A stretch of 64,000 nt of DNA, taken from positions 1-64,000 of the forward strand of contig CAYLYX010000002.1 in assembly GCA_964387945.1 (NCBI GenBank), given 5' to 3'. The DNA comes from Parvicella sp964387945. GTDB taxonomy: Bacteria > Bacteroidota > Bacteroidia > Flavobacteriales_D > Parvicellaceae. The notes below the pieces were generated by a model, which was not told where the DNA came from, made no database searches, and saw nothing but the letters and a program-made list of their open reading frames with translations. Below are positions 1-9,241 of the stretch, one piece after another (within the stretch, counting starts at the first letter, position 1; every line of letters starts with the position of its first letter). The position numbers and the translations under genes were made by a program.

Positions 1-1606
1 ATACCGTAATGTTTTGACAAACTGCTGTCGGTGCTGTTGCATCATCCAATAGCACGTCAAACGTACAAGTTGCCGTATTACTAGAAGCATCCGTTGCGGT
101 AAGTGTGATCGTTGTATTACTACTAATTACCGTTCCAGCAACCGGAGACTGCGTAACAGTTGGCGAAGCCGTACAATTATCGCTTGCTGTGGCTAATCCT
201 GTATAGTCTGGCAAAGTAAACTGACAGGCTCCATTCGGTGTCTCAGTTTGATTGCCCGGACATGAAATCGTTGGGTTGACCGCATCTCCTACTGTTAAAG
301 CAACATTAGAACTATTGGGACACGGCCCAGCAGTTGTGTAAGTTACTGTATACGTTCCAGGAGTGGAGGCTGATAAATCGACTGTTCCCGTCCCTGAGTT
401 TATGGATAGTCCGGCTGTACTGCTAAAAGCTCCTCCCGCTAAACCTGTAATCGTTGGTGTGGGGTCTGATTCGCTTGGACAGTAACTCGCTGCGCCATAG
501 CTAAAACTTGCATCGTCCAGCGCATTAATTGTTACTGACACATTGGAACTGTTTGGACAAGCTCCTGCCGTTGTATACGTCACCGTATAGGTTCCTGGCG
601 TACTTGCGGATACATCGATCTGACCTGTGCTTGCATTGATTGACAACCCAGCTGTACTGCTGAAGCCTCCGCCTGCCAACCCTGTTATTGTGGGCGTTGG
701 ATCGGCATCGCTTACACAATAGCTCGCTGAACTGTAGCTAAAGCTAGCATCGTCTAAGGCTTGTGGGGTAATCGTGATCGTACCACATGAACCTGGCGTC
801 ACACAACCTCCTTCTCCTCTTACATAATAAGTCGTTGCTGCACTTATCACACCAGGAATGGCAAATGTACCCGTAGCCGTACTTCCAATATTTGTGCCTC
901 CGCATGAACCTGTATACACTTGCCATACTGTTGCATCATTTAATGTTCCTGTAATGTTCAAGGATGCCGTGCCTCCTGTACATACAGTAGCTGGGGTATG
1001 TGATAAGGTTGGAACAGTGGGGTCGGTGCAAGATGGCGTTGGATAAATTGTTAAACTCCACCCATGTACTTCTATGTAACTAAGAGAAAGTGCTTCTATA
1101 ATATGAAGTGTCCAAACACCGTCAGGATTTTCTCCAATGAATGCTGAAAGCGATTCTTCAGGTCTGAAACTGCCAGAAATGGGATCTCCTCCTGGGTTAC
1201 TTCCAATCATAGTGCTAGCTGCATCTCTTAAAGTGACAGTAATATTTGATGCCGATAATGTTCCAGAATATGAAGGAGAACAACTAGAAGGACTACAAAC
1301 AATTCCATTGTCGTCATAGATTAATGAAACTTTTGTACCCGTATTGTTATTCACTAAATAAAAGCCTAACTCTTGATTCAGAGCAAGACCAAAGGAACCA
1401 GGACAAACATTGAAATCCGTGGAGAAATTAATTGAAATAACCACGGAATCCACAGTGGCAACTCCACCAAAATCGCCTGTAAAATCTAGCGTTTGAGATG
1501 TTACTACATCCGTAAAACAACCTCCCAAGTTATTTGTTCTTGTCACTTGACAGAAAGAAGCGGTTGTAAAAAAAACAAGACAGCTTAATAAGGTAGTTAG
1601 TTTCAT
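1..1606 (-). CDS. Large secreted P-domain / Ig-HYR repeat protein, 3' end cut by window edge
   Basis: Reading the minus strand from an ATG at 1606 gives an open frame of 535 codons that runs off the left edge, so only the N-terminal part is visible. It opens with a signal peptide (MKLTTLLSCLVFFTTASFCQ). Residues of about 25-190 look like a proprotein-convertase P domain, with the usual ending GVWTLHI...EVHGWSLTI. Next come an Ig-like segment, two tandem 79-residue repeats, and a HYR-type domain (ISCPGNQTE...TCTFDV). This is the architecture of large Bacteroidota cell-surface or secreted proteins, which usually end in a T9SS sorting domain; that end is outside the window. The role could be adhesion or structure. 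The P domain often accompanies proteases, but no protease domain is visible here. No Shine-Dalgarno motif precedes the start. Confidence 0.85.
   Translation of the reverse strand, partial: MKLTTLLSCLVFFTTASFCQVTRTNNLGGCFTDVVTSQTLDFTGDFGGVATVDSVVISINFSTDFNVCPGSFGLALNQELGFYLVNNNTGTKVSLIYDDNGIVCSPSSCSPSYSGTLSASNITVTLRDAASTMIGSNPGGDPISGSFRPEESLSAFIGENPDGVWTLHIIEALSLSYIEVHGWSLTIYPTPSCTDPTVPTLSHTPATVCTGGTASLNITGTLNDATVWQVYTGSCGGTNIGSTATGTFAIPGVISAATTYYVRGEGGCVTPGSCGTITITPQALDDASFSYSSASYCVSDADPTPTITGLAGGGFSSTAGLSINASTGQIDVSASTPGTYTVTYTTAGACPNSSNVSVTINALDDASFSYGAASYCPSESDPTPTITGLAGGAFSSTAGLSINSGTGTVDLSASTPGTYTVTYTTAGPCPNSSNVALTVGDAVNPTISCPGNQTETPNGACQFTLPDYTGLATASDNCTASPTVTQSPVAGTVISSNTTITLTATDASSNTATCTFDVLLDDATAPTAVCQNITV
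281..754 (-). repeat. Two tandem 237-bp (79-codon) repeats inside the secreted protein
   Basis: Copies lie at 754-518 and 517-281 (minus strand). Each encodes a module starting DDASFSY, containing YC.S..DPTPTITGLAGG.FSSTAGLSIN, and ending CPNSSNV. The protein copies are nearly identical, while many third codon positions differ. This suggests an older duplication kept by selection, or partial homogenisation. More copies may lie beyond the window edge. Confidence 0.85.
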
Positions 1607-2070
1607 AGCTCAATAAATGGTTAATAGAAGAGGTTCAAAGAATTGGGGGTAGCAGGTATTTTAGATAATGGACAATTAATCTTGATCAAAACTGATTCAT
1701 TGAAAAGGCAAAAACAACTTGTAACACTTTCAAATCTTTTCTTTCCAACAGGTCTTTATCTCTTCCAATCAGATACTGACTTCAAAATGAATTACAGCCT
1801 TTCTAGGGGCAAATGTCAACAATACGACAAATGCTCTGTCCATAAAATTGATAAGTGCGGTTTCTTCTTTAGTAATAGTGGGGGTTGTCTGATCATCTGT
1901 AAAAACCCCAACATGGAAAGATCTCCATTAAGCCTTCATTCACACGCTCATACTTCTCAGACCAACAAAAAATACTACTTGGACTTTATTACAAAGTTTC
2001 CTAAATGCAAATAGCAAAAGAAAGCAACTTTCTTTTTCAAGAAAAAAGTCCTTTGATCAGCATCAAAAAA
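1607..2070. other. Intergenic region, 464 bp, no convincing gene
   Basis: The region lies between the start of the surface protein (1606, minus) and the stop of the response regulator (2071, minus). A 123-codon plus-strand frame (1643-2014) starts with TTG, has no signal peptide or recognisable domain, and a composition unlike the neighbouring proteins, so I do not call it a gene. The promoter of the surface-protein gene should be here. I found no good TAnnTTTG element close to 1606. The only clear structure is the hairpin at 2016-2036. Confidence 0.6.
2016..2036 (-). terminator. 9-bp perfect inverted repeat downstream of the response regulator
   Basis: AAAAGAAAG, a CAA loop, then CTTTCTTTT form a perfect hairpin 35 bp beyond the stop of the response regulator gene. 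It is AT-rich and has no separate T-tract on the minus strand, so termination is only a possibility. Confidence 0.35.
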
Positions 2071-2817
2071 CTATATTTTCTTCTTTAGAGCACTTATTAG
2101 TTTACCCTTTTTTCTGGCCGATACAGGAACAACGTCTCCATTATTCATCACAACTAGACCACCATCTTTTGGTCTGTACTGATCTAAGTGATTCAAATTG
2201 ATAAGATGGGAAAAATGTATTCGTACAAATGAATCATTCAACTGGGCTTCGAAATCCTTCAAGGTTCTGGCCATCATAATCGGTTTGTTTAGATCTGTCG
2301 TGTAAACAAGTGTGTAATTACCATCCGACTCAATTCTAATAATATCAGTCAGGTTTTTCAAATAAATCCCCTCAGAGGTATTTAGCGCAATTCTTCGTGA
2401 ATTGGAAATGGTGGTTTGAAAGTTTTCTAAGGCTTGGTGGAAGTCCGTTTCATACGAATTCTCCATCGAACAAATCTTATTTAAAAGATTGGCTAGCTCA
2501 TCAGGGTCAATTGGTTTGAGCAAATAATCAAACGCCCCATTTTTTAAAGCCTTTAGGGCGTATTGGTCATATGCCGTAGTGAAGATTATCTTTGTTGAAT
2601 AAGGCAACTGTACCTTTTGCAAAATATCAAAACCTAACCCATCCTTTAATCGAATATCCAAAAATAAGATGTCCACCTTCTCTCGTTCAAGGAGTTCTAT
2701 TCCGTCACTAACTGAACAAGCAGTTCCGACTACCTTAATCGGGACATCAATACTTTCTAGGTCTTTTTTAAGGGATGAAATCGCCTGCGTTTCATCATCA
2801 ATGATTATTACTTTCAT
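2071..2817 (-). CDS. LytTR-family response regulator
   Basis: A 248-residue two-domain regulator. The receiver domain (about 1-120) has the acidic pair D7/D8, the phospho-acceptor D54 in LFLDIRL, the conserved Thr near 80 and K101 in LLKPID. The C-terminal half (about 137-245) is a LytTR DNA-binding domain (IRIESDGNYTLVYT, FVRIHFSHLINL). Its start overlaps the end of the upstream sensor kinase by 20 bp, so the two are one transcription unit and almost certainly a cognate pair. In this family phosphorylation drives binding to promoter-proximal direct repeats. Targets cannot be read from the sequence, although the neighbouring secreted-protein island is an obvious candidate (inference). Confidence 0.95.
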   Translation of the reverse strand: MKVIIIDDETQAISSLKKDLESIDVPIKVVGTACSVSDGIELLEREKVDILFLDIRLKDGLGFDILQKVQLPYSTKIIFTTAYDQYALKALKNGAFDYLLKPIDPDELANLLNKICSMENSYETDFHQALENFQTTISNSRRIALNTSEGIYLKNLTDIIRIESDGNYTLVYTTDLNKPIMMARTLKDFEAQLNDSFVRIHFSHLINLNHLDQYRPKDGGLVVMNNGDVVPVSARKKGKLISALKKKI

Positions 2818-5734
2818 ACTGTATTTTTGGTAGTTTTATTCTTACTCGGCATCCTAAACTTTCTTTTCCATCTATTGGACTATCCACGGTAAAAGAACAT
2901 TTGTGATTATATTGTTTTGAAAGGATTTCCAACCTTTCCTTAATATTTTCAATCCCTATGGAATGATGTGAGGTAGTGTTGAACCCTGATTTGACAAATC
3001 CAACTCCATCATCTTCAATCGTACAAATAATTGAGTCCTCGTCTATTCCGATGTCAATACTTAGCTTACCCTTTTTGCTTAATGGAGCTAACCCATGAAT
3101 GATGGCATTCTCAACTACTGGCTGAAGCATCATTGGAGGCAACATTATTTCATTTACCAGACCCTCTGGAAAAGTAATTGAATAATTAAAAACTCCTGAG
3201 TATCGAACCATCATTAGTTCCAAGTATATCTCAAGCATCTCAATTTCGTCCTTAAGAGGGATAAATGTCGATTGAGTTTCGAGGATAAGTCTCAACAGTC
3301 TAGAAAATTTAGAGATAAACCTACTCGCAGACTTGTATTCATTTTGTGCATAAAACCCCTTAATCGTATTCAGTGAATTGAAAATGAAGTGTGGGTTCAT
3401 CTGAAGAACTCCGGCTTTTTGTTTTGCAACTAGGTATGACTTCTGAATTTCAAGTTTCTCTAGTTCTGCGTTCGCTATTTGCTCCTGCAATCTATATTTT
3501 CTTCTGATCGCTAAAATTCGCCAATACCATAATAACGAAATTATCAAAATCGCCCCAAAACTTGTTAAGACGTAAAACCAGCTCTTCTGCCAGTATGGTT
3601 TTGCGATTTGAAAAGCTATTCTTTTGATATCACCCACATTGTTTTGTGCATTCTCCGTACGAATCAACAACTCATAATTTCCAGGTGGCAGGGCTTCAAA
3701 CTTTAAATAGCGATCTGTGGTTGTATTCCAAAAATCATTGTGTCCCTGAAGTTTGTAAGAATAAACAACCCCCTCTGGGTTTCGAAACGACATAGCCAGA
3801 AAACCAATTTCAATCAAGTTTTGATCAAAGTCTAATTGAATTATATCATTAGAAGGAGGAATATTGAATTCTTTGGTATTCACCTTAAAATAAGTTAGTT
3901 TCACTTCGGGAGCATTCGACTGGGGTTTGCCTAATTGGATTGGAGCAACTAAATATCCATTATCAATGGCAATTAAAATAGTATCTTCTAACACATTGAT
4001 ATCATTCGCCTCTATACCACTAATTCCCTGAAGCGCTCCAAAGTTGACCACAGAGGGCATCTCACTTGCAATATTTGAATGGTAAACGCCTACTGAGGTT
4101 CCAATCCAAAGTTGATTTTCTCCCACAAGTTCCAACGTTCTAATATTGTTTGATTTGATCGCTACGTCTGGGTCTTTCCATTCAAAAAGGACGCTATCCC
4201 TAATAGCAACCAAGCCCTCATTGTTTGTCCCAACAAAAAGAAGGTTTTTATCAGATTGATATGCCAAACAGTTAATCGTTGATAACAGCATCTCTTCTTG
4301 GCTTCCAAATGAGTGAATTCCATCCTGAGCAACGTGGTAAAGCCCTGTCCTACCTCCTGCAAAAACCCCTCTTTCACCCGCATCACAAAGAACATTAATG
4401 TGAGCATCCAGAATCGAGTATTGGTCTATTTGTTTGGATAAACTCGAATTTAGCTTTAGATCAGACTCACATAATCCAAAAAAGACCTCTAATGGTAAAC
4501 GGTACAATTTGTTACTTGCAAGATAAACCATGCTATCTTTAATCAGTATGTCATTCGATAAGTGATTAAAATGCTTTACAGAGGAGCTGCTTAAAAAAGA
4601 GGCATTGCTCTTTGTACACACAACAACAGTATTTGAATCAATCGGTCTAATTCGTTTCACGGGTTGGTTTTGCCTTGTTTGATATGTTTCAACTACTTCG
4701 TCTTCAACAAGTTTTTGGAATTTACCTTTTGAGAACCCAATCCAGACAATGTCGTTCTGTTTAAGTAAACAAGTTGCCGGATCATCTGCTTCTGAATCAG
4801 GAGCTTCGATTAGTCTAATTTTTGTATTATTACATACACTTACTCCGCTTCCCAACGTGGTGAACCATATGTTTCCCTCATTGTCCAAATGGGAACCTGT
4901 CACTATTTTTGATTTATGAGATAAACTAGCCTTGTCAAGACTGCCTGCGCTACTAACAAAATAAGCACCATTTCTTGTGCCAATAATTAGCTCATTTTCT
5001 TGTCCTGTAGAAAGCCATGTGACTTCCTCTTCTGAACTGAGTTGAAGCCATTGAAAAAGAGAGTCATTCTTATACTCCAAAATCTCTGACCCATAGCCAA
5101 TAATAATCCTTCCATTTGACTGACTTACTCTTGGATAATATGAAAGCAAGTCCCTTTCTAGCACATTGACAATGCCCGTTTTGTCGTAGGTATATATTCC
5201 CTCTGCACCAATGCAATACCTAACACCATCCTGAATCCAGACTCCGTAAACAGCCATACTCGCAGCAATATGAGACACCTCATTGTTTCTGCTGATACAA
5301 AAGATACCATCTTTCAAAGTAGAAATGTAAATCGTTCCATCCAGTGAATCCTCAGCTATCCCAGAAATCAATGAACCAGCCTCTATATCAGCAAGAACAT
5401 CACTATTGTTTGCATTGTAAAACGTCTCATTCAAAAAGAAGCAAACTTTCCCATTTATTGGAAGAAACCATATACGACCTTTGGAATCTTGAAATATTCT
5501 TAATACTTCATCGCCTGTGAGTCCCTGCTTTGAATTGTAGTTTTCAAATTGATATCCATCAAACCTGCTAGCACCCATGTCCGTGCCAAACCAAAGATAA
5601 CCCTCTTGGTCTTGAAAGGCACAATAGACGCTTTCTGAGGCTATTCCATCGTGCAAACCAAATTGTTTTAAAAACAAATTTTGAGCGAAGGACGAACCAG
5701 AAAGCAGTATCAAAAAAAACAAATAGAACCGCAT
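2798..5734 (-). CDS. Propeller-type sensor histidine kinase (two-component propellers, Y_Y_Y, His_kinase)
   Basis: 978 residues. A signal peptide (to about 18, SSFAQ) is followed by some 600 residues of periplasmic Reg_prop-like repeats (GYLWFGTDMG, GNIWFTTLG, NQLWIGTSVG). A Y_Y_Y domain follows at about 640-715 and one membrane helix at 718-740. A short coiled coil leads to the LytS/YehU-type kinase module, with H782 in NPHFIFNSLN and an HATPase domain with QPVVENAIIHG, DDGVGF and HSIGIENIKERL. This is a membrane sensor whose propeller sits in the periplasm. The class is known for polysaccharide sensing in Bacteroides, but that ligand cannot be assumed here, since no glycan-utilisation genes are nearby. 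It overlaps and precedes the LytTR regulator, its likely partner. Confidence 0.93.
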   Translation of the reverse strand: MRFYLFFLILLSGSSFAQNLFLKQFGLHDGIASESVYCAFQDQEGYLWFGTDMGASRFDGYQFENYNSKQGLTGDEVLRIFQDSKGRIWFLPINGKVCFFLNETFYNANNSDVLADIEAGSLISGIAEDSLDGTIYISTLKDGIFCISRNNEVSHIAASMAVYGVWIQDGVRYCIGAEGIYTYDKTGIVNVLERDLLSYYPRVSQSNGRIIIGYGSEILEYKNDSLFQWLQLSSEEEVTWLSTGQENELIIGTRNGAYFVSSAGSLDKASLSHKSKIVTGSHLDNEGNIWFTTLGSGVSVCNNTKIRLIEAPDSEADDPATCLLKQNDIVWIGFSKGKFQKLVEDEVVETYQTRQNQPVKRIRPIDSNTVVVCTKSNASFLSSSSVKHFNHLSNDILIKDSMVYLASNKLYRLPLEVFFGLCESDLKLNSSLSKQIDQYSILDAHINVLCDAGERGVFAGGRTGLYHVAQDGIHSFGSQEEMLLSTINCLAYQSDKNLLFVGTNNEGLVAIRDSVLFEWKDPDVAIKSNNIRTLELVGENQLWIGTSVGVYHSNIASEMPSVVNFGALQGISGIEANDINVLEDTILIAIDNGYLVAPIQLGKPQSNAPEVKLTYFKVNTKEFNIPPSNDIIQLDFDQNLIEIGFLAMSFRNPEGVVYSYKLQGHNDFWNTTTDRYLKFEALPPGNYELLIRTENAQNNVGDIKRIAFQIAKPYWQKSWFYVLTSFGAILIISLLWYWRILAIRRKYRLQEQIANAELEKLEIQKSYLVAKQKAGVLQMNPHFIFNSLNTIKGFYAQNEYKSASRFISKFSRLLRLILETQSTFIPLKDEIEMLEIYLELMMVRYSGVFNYSITFPEGLVNEIMLPPMMLQPVVENAIIHGLAPLSKKGKLSIDIGIDEDSIICTIEDDGVGFVKSGFNTTSHHSIGIENIKERLEILSKQYNHKCSFTVDSPIDGKESLGCRVRIKLPKIQYESNNH

Positions 5735-5750
5735 TACAAGTCTTGTAGAC

Positions 5751-5758
5751 TAAAGTTA
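5751..5758 (-). promoter_or_regulatory. Possible -7 element for the kinase-regulator operon
   Basis: TAACTTTA on the minus strand, 7 of 8 matches to TAnnTTTG, 16 bp upstream of the kinase ATG. No clear -33 TTG was found at the usual spacing. Confidence 0.3.
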
Positions 5759-5930
5759 ATGTAACTTTTTTAAACGAAGGTATGGCTGAAGTCAAAAGAA
5801 ACGAGAAAAGCGAACAGTTACTGAATGCAACCAACGAAAACTAAATGCAGCCCTACACTTGTCAATTTCTACAGCCTCACCTCCCAGAGATTGTTGAATT
5901 TTGTGTCAAATCACTAAAATCACTTTAAAC

Positions 5931-7157
5931 ATGAGGACAACAATCTTAGGATTTATTCTAGTTCTGGTACTCGGGTCAACCAATGCAATTGGTCAATTTA
6001 ACATCAAAAATAAACTCAAGAACGGTAGCAAGTCAGAGAGTGCAGTTCCTGAGAAAGAGAGCCCAGCAAAATCAGATATTCAAATGGCCGAAGTACATGT
6101 CAAAAGTTTGAATAAAATGTTGGAGGCTGGAGATTTTGAGCATACCTTAAAACGGGAGACGAGTGTAAAGGACAAGCTAGAGCAGTTAAATGAAACGATT
6201 GCTAAGATTCATTCAAAGGATGAGAAATTTGATACAGAGCCTTTCAAAAAGGAATATGACAAGTTCAAGACAGTTTTTGATGAAGAATGTAAAAAAAGGG
6301 ATGCCGAGCTTCAGGCTCAAAAGGAAAAAGATCAAGCTGACAAAGAGGCTAAGTCTCCAGTGAACGTTAGAAAAAAAGAAATTGAATCTTGGACAAAGGG
6401 ATGGGTTTTTTCATCCTCACCAATTTCTGACAAACACTATACGCCAAGTTCTACTGAGTTCAATGCTGGGGACATGATCTACGCAAGAGTTTTCTTCAAT
6501 CAACCCATCAAACAAATTTTCAACGGAGACAAGTACTACGCAGCCTTTGAAGTCGATAGTAAAATCATTTACACCGATAAGCTGTCTTTTAGCTGTGAAG
6601 GGGGGGAAGATTATCTTGACATCGAAATTGTAAGAACTGCAGGAGCTCGCGTTTATCGCTTAGATGCCTTTAATAAGCTCGGAGATGGTTCTCATAAAAT
6701 CTCCATTCTTTTTAGCTCAAATAGAGACCCCAACAGGATGTTGGCTCATGCTATTGGCGAAATTGAATTAAACATTACACCCGAAGGGACATCTAAATGG
6801 CAGCAGATTATTGACGACTACGAGTTTGAGCGAATGTCTGACAATGAGCCTCCATCCGAAGGGATGAAATCATCGACCATCTGTGAGCAAGCCATTCAAT
6901 ACTATCAAGAAAAGGACTTTAACGGTACGCCTTACAAAGCATATATCGATTCTGACGATTGGACCATCGAAAAAGCTTGGAATGGTTCAATTATCTACCG
7001 ACACTGTGACGTTGTTGTTTGGATAAAAATCAACAATGAAGTCTGTGAATATTCAATTATTGGAATTCGTCAGAACTACGAAAACGGTTCTTACGGCAGT
7101 TATGAATACAATGGGATTGGTACAACCAAAAAAGTACTATGCAATAAAGTAAAATAA
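5931..7157 (+). CDS. Secreted protein of unknown function with charged helical region
   Basis: I choose the ATG at 5931 (408 residues) because it directly precedes a clean signal peptide (MRTTILGFILVLVLGSTNAIGQ). The frame is open a further 10 codons upstream. Residues of about 60-150 are highly charged and probably helical (EQLNETIAKIH, KKRDAELQAQKEKD). Residues 155-290 look beta-rich, and the C-terminal 90 residues contain three cysteines. I do not recognise a family. It is 10 bp upstream of the propeller gene that follows, so the two are probably co-transcribed with the gene at 9242. That suggests a shared extracytoplasmic role (inference). Confidence 0.8.
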   Translation: MRTTILGFILVLVLGSTNAIGQFNIKNKLKNGSKSESAVPEKESPAKSDIQMAEVHVKSLNKMLEAGDFEHTLKRETSVKDKLEQLNETIAKIHSKDEKFDTEPFKKEYDKFKTVFDEECKKRDAELQAQKEKDQADKEAKSPVNVRKKEIESWTKGWVFSSSPISDKHYTPSSTEFNAGDMIYARVFFNQPIKQIFNGDKYYAAFEVDSKIIYTDKLSFSCEGGEDYLDIEIVRTAGARVYRLDAFNKLGDGSHKISILFSSNRDPNRMLAHAIGEIELNITPEGTSKWQQIIDDYEFERMSDNEPPSEGMKSSTICEQAIQYYQEKDFNGTPYKAYIDSDDWTIEKAWNGSIIYRHCDVVVWIKINNEVCEYSIIGIRQNYENGSYGSYEYNGIGTTKKVLCNKVK

Positions 7158-7167
7158 ATCATTACAA

Positions 7168-9234
7168 ATGAGAAATCTTCTTCTTTTTCTTTTTTTATTC
7201 ATGATCCAGCTTGTGTGGTCACAGAACTTGTTGACCTCATGGGTTCAAACAGGTGGACATGGTGGAAATGATCGCGCCAAAGACATTGCTGTTGATGATC
7301 AAGGCAATGTATACACAGTAGGGTGCTTTACTGGTCTAACCAACTTTGACCCCACATCCTCATCACCCAGCAGCAGCTTGACGTCTAACGGAGGATCCGA
7401 TGGGTTTGTGGAAAAGTTCGACTCCAATGGCAACTTCCTATGGGTTGTTCAAATCGGAGGAGGTGGAGATGACTGCATAGAAGACGTTGCTATTGACACA
7501 TCAGGAAATGTAGTCGTTACGGGCTTTTTTGAAGGTACATGCGACTTTGACCCTAGTTCCGGAAATTTACTTTTGGGGTCAAATGGAGGCGAGGATATTT
7601 TCGTGGAAAAATTAGATCAAAACGGAAACTTCATGTGGGTTAAGCAAGTAGGTTCAGCAGCTGATGATAGGGGTCTATCCATTGTGGTGGATCAGGATAA
7701 CATGATCTATTCAACCGGCAGCTTTTCGGCAAACGCTGATTTTGATACTGGCTCTGGAACCAATACATTGGTTGTTGGGTCAAATATCGACACTTATATT
7801 CTAAAACACGATGAAAGTGGAGTGTACCAAAATGCGATATCGTTCAACTGCACGGGAGCTTCTGAAGGCTATGGCATAGAGACTATGCAATCTGGTGATG
7901 TAACAGTCGTTGGATATTTTAGTGGCATCATGGATTTTGACCCTAGCTCTAGTACAAATAACATTAGCTCTGAAGGTGATAAAGATGCCTTTATTATCCA
8001 ACTAAACCCTTCATTGAATTTCAATTGGGGATATGCTTTTGGTGGCAGTTCAGATGACAGGTACTACGATCTGGCCATCGATACTAACCAAAACATTTGG
8101 GCAACAGGTTCATTTCAAGACACCATCGATTTTGACCCAGGTGTCGGAGTGATTGAACTGTCAAATACAAATTCTGGCTGGGTTGACATCTTTTTTCAAC
8201 AATTCGACCCAAACGGAAATGTTCTTGCAGCGGATGCTATAGGGGGAAATAAGAACGATATTGGAGTAGGAATAGCAATCAGCGATCAAAATGAAGTGTT
8301 CATTTCTGGATTGTTTTCCGAAACTGTTGATTTCAATTCAGGAGTTGGAGTCTTCCAAAAAACATCAGTTGGAGAAACAGACATTTTTGTGCTTAAGCTA
8401 AATGATCAAGCCGAATTCCTTGACGCCTATTCAATTGGAGGAACAAGCAGCGATGTATCAAACGCCATCGACATCTTCAACTCTTCAGGAGTTCATATTT
8501 GTGGAAACTTTAGAGGAACAGTAGATTTTCAAGTTAACCAGAACTCGTTGCAACATAGCTCGCTGGGAGGCAATGATTTTTTCCAATTAAAACTCATTTA
8601 CTGCCTCACTACCGGCAGCACTATAATGGCTGATGCCTGCGAAGAATTCGTTTCTCCAAGCGGAATGTATACTTGGACAACAACAGGCCTCCACAGTGAT
8701 ACACTAGAAAACATAATGGGATGCGACTCCATCGTGGTAGTTGATCTTACGATTCATTCACTGAACGCACAGATCACAAATAATAGCAATTTCTTGACGG
8801 CAAGCGTTTCTGGAGCCTCCTATCAATGGCTAGACTGTGATAATTCTTATCAGGAAATCAATGGTGAAACGGGAGAAGATTTTTATCCATCGACTGATGG
8901 AAATTATGCCGTAAGAATTGATGATGGAATATGTGTGGATACATCTACTTGTGAAGCATTTTTGGGCTCAGGTCTAACGGATGGTCTGAATGGTCTTGTT
9001 TCTGTTTACCCCAACCCTTCAAATGGAAGCGTATATATCCAACTTGAGGAAAAGCAATCCACTATAGACCTGTTTACATACAATTATCTTGGTAGTTTAA
9101 TTCATTCAACGACCTACTCAAACCGTAGCAAGTTTCAATATGAGCTGCCAGACGCCCCTGGAATTTACTATGTGAAGCTCTTTCTAGGCGAAAATAGTGA
9201 GTCTCTAGTCGTCCAACTAGTGAGAACTGAGTAG
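7168..9234 (+). CDS. Secreted seven-repeat beta-propeller (SBBP/DFDPG type) with T9SS type A sorting domain
   Basis: 688 residues with a signal peptide (to about 19, LVWSQ). Residues of about 30-475 contain seven repeats of 60-66 residues. Each has a pattern like D..GN.Y..G.F...DFDPG.G, then D.F..K.D..GN..W, and the DFDP-like tags read NFDPT, DFDPS, DFDTG, DFDPS, DFDPG, DFNSG and DFQVN. Seven repeats suit a closed seven-bladed propeller. A Cys-containing linker domain follows (about 475-605), then a T9SS type A sorting domain starting at VYPNPSNGS. The protein is therefore expected to be exported across both membranes to the cell surface or medium. It is paralogous to the genes at 11759 and 13765. 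The ligand or partner is unknown. Confidence 0.9.
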   Translation: MRNLLLFLFLFMIQLVWSQNLLTSWVQTGGHGGNDRAKDIAVDDQGNVYTVGCFTGLTNFDPTSSSPSSSLTSNGGSDGFVEKFDSNGNFLWVVQIGGGGDDCIEDVAIDTSGNVVVTGFFEGTCDFDPSSGNLLLGSNGGEDIFVEKLDQNGNFMWVKQVGSAADDRGLSIVVDQDNMIYSTGSFSANADFDTGSGTNTLVVGSNIDTYILKHDESGVYQNAISFNCTGASEGYGIETMQSGDVTVVGYFSGIMDFDPSSSTNNISSEGDKDAFIIQLNPSLNFNWGYAFGGSSDDRYYDLAIDTNQNIWATGSFQDTIDFDPGVGVIELSNTNSGWVDIFFQQFDPNGNVLAADAIGGNKNDIGVGIAISDQNEVFISGLFSETVDFNSGVGVFQKTSVGETDIFVLKLNDQAEFLDAYSIGGTSSDVSNAIDIFNSSGVHICGNFRGTVDFQVNQNSLQHSSLGGNDFFQLKLIYCLTTGSTIMADACEEFVSPSGMYTWTTTGLHSDTLENIMGCDSIVVVDLTIHSLNAQITNNSNFLTASVSGASYQWLDCDNSYQEINGETGEDFYPSTDGNYAVRIDDGICVDTSTCEAFLGSGLTDGLNGLVSVYPNPSNGSVYIQLEEKQSTIDLFTYNYLGSLIHSTTYSNRSKFQYELPDAPGIYYVKLFLGENSESLVVQLVRTE

Positions 9235-9241
9235 TAATAAC

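Noticed and set aside
1643..2014. 123-codon plus-strand open frame in the largest intergenic gap
   Set aside because: It starts with TTG, has no recognisable domain, signal peptide or promoter, and its composition is unlike real proteins of the window.
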